DNA from: Prostheceraeus crozeri
Lineage: Eukaryota > Platyhelminthes > Polycladida > Euryleptidae
NCBI GenBank assembly: GCA_907163375.1
Contig: CAJQUW010007059.1
Span: 310,001 to 374,000, forward strand
Direction: 5' to 3'
DNA: 64,000 bases
Every line of letters begins with the position of its first letter. Position 1 is the stretch's first letter. Positions 25,601 through 34,600 of the stretch are shown here, one piece after another. A model generated the notes under the pieces. It saw only the letters and a program-made list of their open reading frames with translations, made no database searches and had not been told where the DNA came from. Position numbers and translations under genes: made by a program.

Positions 25601-28600
25601 TTCCACCGCCAGATGGTTTAAGTGTGAATTGGCATCCATCGTAATAAATCAATATTCTGAAATGAAATGATTAACAGGGATGAAAACGGGACAGCAGGAA
25701 TGTCCAATAAAAACATAAGAAGGGTTGAAACTTCACTAAGCAAGAATTGATACGCATGCCTCTCTAAGGATTAACGGTTAATCATACTGGGTTACTCAAC
25801 TGAGCTTATGACAAGCATATTGATATTGTATATCAACAGAATGCAATTGATTTCATTGACATTTCATTTGTGCATTGTTCAAATTGCTGAAAAAGGCTCC
25901 TGAAAAGGAGCTACATTGATGTGCTAATCCCTGACAAACTCTTCATGACTTGTACGTCGATTGGTAGTGATTCCTATAGGCCTATGTCGCAAAACTCCAC
26001 AAATTGCACCAAGCAAGCTGCATTCCATGTTGTTTCTGTGATGTGTTCATTGTTGTGATTGTGATGATCTGCAAACACTTTGAATTCAAAATCAATTCTT
26101 TGACAAATTTCTTTGCCAAATGATATGTTGGCAGTAAATGTACATGTAATTTGTTAGTAGAGTCTAAATGATCCGCTATCTATTCAATTGAGCAGGTTGA
26201 AATAGTAATTTCGCTATATTATGAAGCCATTAAACGCTTGACATTGAAATCTGAGCACAATAGCATCTTAAGAAAAAAAGAAAATGCATACAACCTATTC
26301 CGGAACTGAAATATAAGAAGACTGTTGAAGAAAGTACAGATATAGCGATCACTCGTCAATTTTTTTGTTGATTTACCTGGATCATTTGGTTTACCTATGC
26401 TCAGTCATCGACATACTGCGCGCCATCAGCGAGAGTTACAACGCAGAGAAGCACCTGCACGAAATGCTTTGAGAAAAAAAACTGCCATACGCATTTTGGA
26501 GAAGTGGGGGCCCGTATCAACATTGCGTAAAGGTCCGCGTGCTTTCAAACTATTGCTTCCTCCATAATTTCTAATGGGTGCAAATCATGGAATTAGGTAA
26601 CATCATGTAAGAGATTGCACCTCTTGTTTAAATATGTTGCCGAATTATTCTAAGTGCTTATATCGACTTATGAACCTTCGTCATTTGAAATAATTTTTTG
26701 TTATCCGTTGTTTTTAATAGATATTCTGTGGACAATTAGTAACATTGATAGCTGAATGGCAAGTGACCAGAGATATGCGACTTATACGATTGTGATTGCA
26801 GTTTTTCTATGTTTTGAAAGTGTGGTAACTCAGCAAATCAGGCTCAGTTACTTTCGGTATTCTAAACCTAGCGGACGTAGGATATATCAATAATTGGACC
26901 ACTTTTGGAGTTCTAGCAAGCTCCTAACTAAGCCTCTAACCGGGCATATTTAAGATGAAGGTGTTGAAGAAAATAAGCAATTTAACTGGAATCAGCGATG
27001 TTGAAAGATGGATAGATGGGTTGAAAGTTGCGTTGAGATAGACGGGATGAAGAACAAGGAGGCTCATGTTATCAATGTGCTTAGATAGACCAGCGTCACA
27101 CACGTGAAAAATTTAACCTAAGTCGAGAAAAAGACGAGAATGCGATAAAAACACCATTGCGAGAAACATTTGGTATGCGTTGAGTTGACGCTTGGCGTTT
27201 GGTCAGAAAGTACATGCAGGAGAATCCATTGACTCCGTAAGTGAACAAACAGAAAAGTGTGTGTCAGTTGCATGTGCTTGAGGCACTGGTAACGGTTGTA
27301 ACCGTCCTGGTCATCATCAAGAGGATTGCAGAGTTGTCTCATAAGTGTGGCCAACGTGTACACGTGAAATACAACTGCAGCACCAGCAATAGAACCGGTA
27401 CCATTACTGCGGTTCCTTTAAACTTCGGACAGGGGACAACACCAAGATCAGTTGTCCACATAAACACATCAATTGCGCTACCACAGCGACTGGCTCAACA
27501 GCATTAGTTGTGAAAGGAATTGTGTTTGAGAAGGTGATGATAGACTGTGGTTGCATTATCACATTGATTTCTTCAAATTTGATGTTTAATCGGAAATTGT
27601 CCCCTGAAAATTTGTGTTTCGAGATTATGAACAGTCAACACATAAAGACTCAAGGAAGTGCTTTTTTAAAGAATGTTGGTGTTTGTGGAAGTGAAGACAT
27701 TGGACTTGTAGCGGTGTCATCAATCAGCCTTAGTTGCGATGCACGCTAACAGATGGTGTGCAGCTGCTGCTCTCCTTGATTTTAACACCTCTCTCCACTT
27801 CAATTTCCACTTGTAATCTCTTCGCCTTATCTTAATTACCTTCCCATCCTGTCACTTGGCGAATGTAAAGCTGATGATAATAATAACACAACTTCTCTGA
27901 CTGCGAGACAAGACGGTGTTCTAAAAACTCTCTCTCCGGGGTGTTAGAGACTAGAATAACTTACTTTGGTGATTTACTTTACTACACTCATCATACACAA
28001 CACAACTACCTCTACAGACTGATTGAGGCTCACGTATTGTCTGAGCTACCGATGGGCATGGAGATGATTATAGGCTTGGATGTTATTCTCCGGGTAGGGT
28101 TATTCGTGTTACCAGCTGGAAAACTAGGTAATCCAATAACTGGACAAGACTATCGGCGCTGTAGGTTCAGTCGTTACTTGTCAAACAGCGAACAAAGTTG
28201 TAATTGATGATCCTGATTTCCAAGCAACCTTTGATGGCAGATGGACAGTCAGGTGGAATTGGAGAGGGGTGCCGCCTCCAAATAATAATCGGCATTCTAA
28301 CTATAAGATAAGAGAGAGGAAGGCAAGAACATGTTTGATGAAGAAACTGATGAGTGGATTAAGGACGGACTTCTTGTCCCTTTGAGTGAGGAGAGAGACG
28401 GTAATATAAAAAATGTAATTACCTCCCATGGCAGTCAGGCAGGAGAAGGGTGATTCTGCAAAGGTCCGTCCAGTGTTCGATTTTCGGTTTCTAAACGACT
28501 ATATTCTCGGTCAGTGACACTACCGGTAGTTCTTCTATGCCATTATGTAACGACCGTTTAAGAGAATGGAGACGACTCGGCCCAAACTGTATTGTGGCTG

Positions 28601-31600
28601 ACCCAAAGAAGGCGTATCTTCAGGTGAAAATTAATCAGTCATTTTGGGGGTACCAGGGTGTCCGCTGGTGAGACAAAATGTTTCTTTTAACTCGACTGGG
28701 ATTCGGCTTGAACATTGAACCCAAGATATATGCACATTTGTATGCCCAAAAAAATTACTAATCAATCTGCAACTCATTTAACCGAATCAATAAAAGTTCA
28801 TCGGGATTTCGGAGCAGCTGAAGGTTGCCGGAAGGTTGTGATCTCTGCAGTCCGTGACGATGTGCTCCATGGTTTGAGGCGTGTGACCACAAGCACAGGT
28901 GGCAGACGCTTGCAGGCCCCAGCTTTGAAGAGTCACTGCTACTCGAGCTGTGCTAGAGAGCAATCGGTTTAGACGAACCCACTGCTTGCGTGGCAGGTCG
29001 GATCCAGGCGGAATTGAGGTCCTTCGATGACATTGGTGTACCATGTGACTATGGGGTCGAAGCCGCCGGTGAGGATGCGAACTGCATGGCGGCGGAAGGG
29101 CCTTCGTGACTTCAGACGCTGATTTGGTAGCGAGGAGGCTCCGGTGATACAGTGGTTGAGGATATGCTGTTGACCTACCCTGGCAACCGTGACAATATTC
29201 AATACATGACGGTTGCGTCGGATACTGGGAAGTGCAATTCCTGGAGGATTGGGAGGAAGGACTTCTCTGTCGGTCGCAAGCAGCCGGTTATGATGTGCAT
29301 TGTCGCATTGAGTGTGGTGTCAAGAACCTTTGTATGTGCGCTCCGGCACCAGACTGGTGATGCATACTCCGCTGTGCTGTATACCAATGCGAGGACAGCT
29401 GCCCGTAGAGTTGCGGTACGCGCTCCCCAGCTAGTGTCCGCTAAGGATCGAAGCACGCCATTCCGCGCGCTGATTTTCTTTTGGATGTTCTAAAGGTAGT
29501 TTTTATAGGTCAGTTACCCGAAGTAGGTAGGGCAATCAACATTTGGGAGTGTGACATCATCTACGGTTACGGTCAACTGGTGACGGCTATCTCTATTATG
29601 CAGATGGAGGGATGTCGTCGTTGTTTTAGCTGTACTTAACTTCAGGCACCCAGACATGAGAATGCTCGGAGATGATTTTGGCGGAAAATATTGGAAGCTT
29701 AATATTGCGCTTTGATGATCGAAATTCAATCATTTCGAATTGGGGTTGGAGCTAAAACTGTCAGAAACAGTATGTCGAAAACATGCTTTTAACTGTTTGT
29801 CAAGTTTTAAACATACTTTTGAAGGGTTTTACCATGCTTTCAACAGGTTTTTTGATGTCTTCTTTAAGCTATTATTATCAATTTGTAGCATACTTTTTAA
29901 TGGTTTGAAATATTCTATATATTCTCAACATCGATAGTCATTTACCGGTAAATTGTCCATTTTGACAATTATCATATATATATACCGGAATAACTTGATT
30001 ATAACTTGATATACAACTTGCTTATAACTTCATAGCTGGTTCGATCAGTTTCAGTGATAAGATAGTTTACATTGTGACTTGATACCCTGATCAAGACAAA
30101 AAATCCTCTACATTTCATTGATTTTATTCCTGCAAAAAGTGCAAAAAACCCACCCCCCACCCCAAAAATTTTTAAGGCATTTTTGAACGAATCTCGAGAA
30201 TCATCATTTCGAAGGCCATTTTGGCGGAAATCCGCCAAATGGCGGAAGATTCTCATGTCTGGGCAAGAAGTCTTCAGATAGTAATGGAGTAACAACATGT
30301 CCTTGTTTAGGCGATGTTCTACCTCGTCGCACCCTTAGGCTATGTTCTACCTCGTCGCACCCAAGGTGATGACACAAATTGTCAAAAATGTTCTCGGGCA
30401 AGACGAAGAGACCAAATCGAAGGCCACTAGTAGTCCGGGAGCTAGCGTGAAGTTGTGCAGGGAACGAGGTAGTACATAAAACTTTCACATAGCATAGTAC
30501 ACCTCTAGCCTACTGCAAAACTTCGCGTCTGCCGGATCAGATCATTTGCTTTTCAGAAATAGAGAGGATAACACAATCCTATGTATTTCCAGTGGTAAAA
30601 TTGTGACATTTAAGGTGTTGACCCCATTTTTTCGAATTTTTGCTCACAAAAGTTACAGAAATTGGTATTTTGTTGAACTGGTTATTATAGAAATCATCTA
30701 CAGATCATGATCTTTCAAATGAGTTATCATTCAGTGACAGAGGATGAAGTAAAGTGTACAAACAGACACTTTTCGTTAAAGTATATCAACAATTTTCCTG
30801 AAATTTCTATGTTAAAATTTGCAGTTACACCAACGAAAAGTGTCTGTTTGTACACTTTACTTCATCCTCTGTCACTGAATGACAGCTCATTTGAAAGATC
30901 ATGATCTGTAGATGATTTCTATAATAACCAGTTCAACAAAATACCAATTTGTGTAACTTTTATGAGCAAAAATTCGAAAAAATGGAGTCAACACCTTAAA
31001 TGTCACAATTTTACCACTGGAAATACATAGGATTGTGTTATCCTCTCTATTTCTGAAAAGCAAATGATCTGATCCGGCAGACGCGAAGTTTTGCAGAAGG
31101 TTAGAGGTGTACTATGCTATGTGAAAGTTTTATGTTCTACCTCGTTCCCTGCACAACTTCGCGCTAGCTCCCGGACTATAGCTATATAGACGATATTTAC
31201 GTCTATGAAAACAAGGCTGATGTCCAACGGATAATAGGTCAATTGAACAAGTTTAGTGTAATTACAAAGCCTGTTAAACGGCTTGGAAATCCAAAAGGTA
31301 AAAGAGTACTTGGGCTGAAAGTTGATAAGAATTTGAGATGGAAGCGTGACGGGCATCTACAGGAGGTGACGAACGACATGATGACGAAACGTCAAGTGCA
31401 CAAAGTGTTTGGTGAATGGCTATGACATTTCCCTGTCTGCGACTGGTTGCGCATTGCATGCGCCTTCCTCCAAAGAGCCACGGCCGAAATGGTAATTGCT
31501 TGGGATGACCGCTTATCGGATGACATCATGATGAAAGTAGTGCAGATTGATGAACGGTTGCGATCAGGGGAAGATTCATGAATGGCCACTGGCTGGCACG

Positions 31601-34600
31601 AGAAGAGGGAGAATTAAAAGTGTGGACTGACGCAAGCAATATCGCCTTGGGAGTGATTATTACAACATATTCTAATGTTGTGGAAGACGCGCCTTGGTCA
31701 CGTGAGACGAACCATATCAACATTAGCGAACTTGATGTTGCGATCCAAGGCGTGAACATGGCGCTCAAATAGAAAGCGAAGAATTTCGTACTGAAGGCTG
31801 ACACAGCGACTGTTTATGGTTGGCTAAGATCGGCATTCAACGATTCTCACAATATTTACACTCACGCCTTTTCTGAATTGTTAATTCGTCGTAGGATTGA
31901 CGTTCTTTGTGAAATCCGTATCCAGGAATGATTAAAAGTCAATGTCCAGCTTATGAGATCCAAAGATAACTTAACAGATAAGCTCAATCGAGTTCCAAGA
32001 AATTGTTTTTCTTCAGCAAAGACAGCTACTATTTGTGCTTGCGTTGCAAGTCAAGTGTCTCAATTGATAATGAAATAATGAAACAACACCGTCAGATTTT
32101 TTAAAGGATGAAAAAGTCGCAAAAATCAAAAAATGAAATAATTATTTTGTCTCTACCGGTTTCAATTGGCAACAAGATGACAGAGATTGACCAATCTTCA
32201 TCAGGAGAAATATAAAAAGAGGACATCTAGTACCTACAATCTAGTCCATCCTCTTTTTATATTTCTCCTGATGAAGATTGGTCAATCTCTGTCATCTTGT
32301 TGCCAATTGAAACCGGTAGAGACAAAATAATTATTTCATTTTTTGATTTTTGCGACGTTTTATCCTTTAAAAACTTGACAACGCATCGTTCATCCGATCC
32401 GTCGCCTCTGGAGTCGTTCTTGAGAAAATAGTTTTCTCATTTCACTAAACCACACCGTCAGAGTCATTTTGGTGTTTATAGGACTCTGCCGTCGGCAAAG
32501 ATGAAATATGGTAACACGGTGACCAAGGATGATGTTGAAGCTATGCTGTCGAAATGCGATGAGTGCGCTCGAATCTGTAAGCGCTCGAAGTATTAATCCA
32601 CACTATCGTAGAGGATTTCTATCCTCCAATGAAGTATGGAAAAAATTGTCCTCAGATATGACACATGTTGGAAGAAAATTGTACCTTACAATTATTGATA
32701 AGGGATTTCTGTTCTGTATTTGGCGTCATCTAAGAACTGGAACAGCCACTGAAGTTTCCTCTCATTTTAATCAAACATTCGCTGAGTTCGGACCTCCTTC
32801 AATGCTTCTTAATGACAACGGCGCGGTTTATTAAAGTGTTGGATTTAAGAATTTGATGACTAGTTGGGGAGTTGAGCAAGAGTTTGCCTATGCATACCGA
32901 TCTTGTGGCAATGGTATAAGTGAGAGAAACCACAGGACAATAAAGACAATGTCAACACGCTCCTGAAATTCTATTGAACAATGTATACTCATTGACATAA
33001 TTAATGAAACAAACTATCATTGGCTTGAATTGAAGTTTGTTTCATTTTTTTCTCAGGTATGATGCAATATCTCGCTTTCTATGTATTGCCATTCAACACA
33101 TTAGAGAATGGAGAAAGATCTATGGTGGTCAAATTTCAAATTTTGATATCGATACAACTGTCACAATTGCTTTTACAAATTGAACATAAGCCTGAACTGA
33201 AATCCAGATTTTGTAAAATAAAATGGCACACGACCAGTTTACCAGAGGAATGGCTATTGGAATGATTCGTTGTGGTAGAAGTTGTGCGAGTGTTGCCGAA
33301 GAGCTGCAACTATCGAGAGTCGTTGTTTGGAGGTGGTGGTGTCGATGGAAAGCAGAAGGAGATGTTAAAGAGAAGAAGGGATCTGGTCGACCAAGAAAGT
33401 CTGCAGAAAGGACAGACGCACGTCTACTTTTAGCTGCAAAGAGGAATAGATTTGTGTCAGTCCCAAAGCTAGTTGTACAGTGGAAGAGTGCCTCAAATAT
33501 AGACTGTAGCGTTCGAACGGCTTACCGAAGATTGCGAGAAGCTGGAATTCAATCGTGACGACCAGCTGTCCTAATTCAATTGAGTTTTGAGCACCGCAGA
33601 AGACGAGTTGCCTGGTGTGATGCCCATCGCTCATGGAATGACCATCACTGTTAGAAAGTCTTGTGGACCGATGAATCGAGATTCACTCTGGATTTCAATG
33701 ACGGTCGTGTCAGAGTGCATCGTCTTCCACGTGAACGCTTTGCCCCATGCTGTATTAAAGAACACAACAGATATGGTGGTGGAAGTGTTATGCTGTGGGG
33801 TGGCATTTGGCATGGCGGACGAACGACAGCAGTCATCATCAAAGGTACGTTGACTGGAGAGAGGTATCTCAGTGAAATTGTACTTCCTGTTGTTGCCCCA
33901 GTGGTCAGGGTGGAGGATCTCGTCTTCCAAGACGACAACGTAAGACCACATCGCTCCTCGGCTGTCATTGCCACTGTTAGGAGATTGAACATTCAAACCC
34001 TTGACTGGCCTGCACGCTCACCTGACTTGTCACCCATTGAACAAGTCTGGGACGAGCTTGGGCGACGAGTGAGAGACCGCTATTCACTTCCACCAGTGTC
34101 CCTGAAGATTCTCTCTGAAAGACTGACAGAGCAGTGGCTTCTCCTTGAAACATCCTTCATTCAGAAAGTTTGTGAATCCATGCCATCTCGGATTACTGAA
34201 TGTATTGGAGCTAGAGGGGGGGGGGCACACGCGCTATTAAAGTTGAATCTGCTACATGCGTTGTTTTTCTGTGCTAGCGACTTGGTGGAGATTGTGACTA
34301 AATTATCAAGGTATCATACATACATGTATATATTACCAGTCAAAAATGAAAGAAGTTAAAGAAGTAAATGTTTCAAAAATTTTGTCAATGAGTATATATT
34401 TTGGTACAACTCAACCAATAGTCATGGAAGAGTTCCACCCTATATTTGTTATTCCAAGTCGAATGCCAGGTGTGATTGAGGACCGACCACTCAATAGCAA
34501 TTCAAGAGAGTTACTCAAGAAAAGTCAAACGTTCTCGGAAATGAAAAGAATGTTTTTGTCGTTGGTGATCATGTGTACGTAAGGAGTGATTGAGGATGCG

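Noticed and set aside
33631..33996. Minus-strand frames of 113-121 codons over the Tc1 transposase (and 52434-52778)
   Set aside because: They are antisense to the recognised transposase in both copies; their similarity only mirrors that of the element.
34395..34582. Separate small gene in the 78-codon frame at 34346-34582
   Set aside because: The downstream words belong to the integrase C-terminus of the LTR element, read on after the Tc1 insertion.
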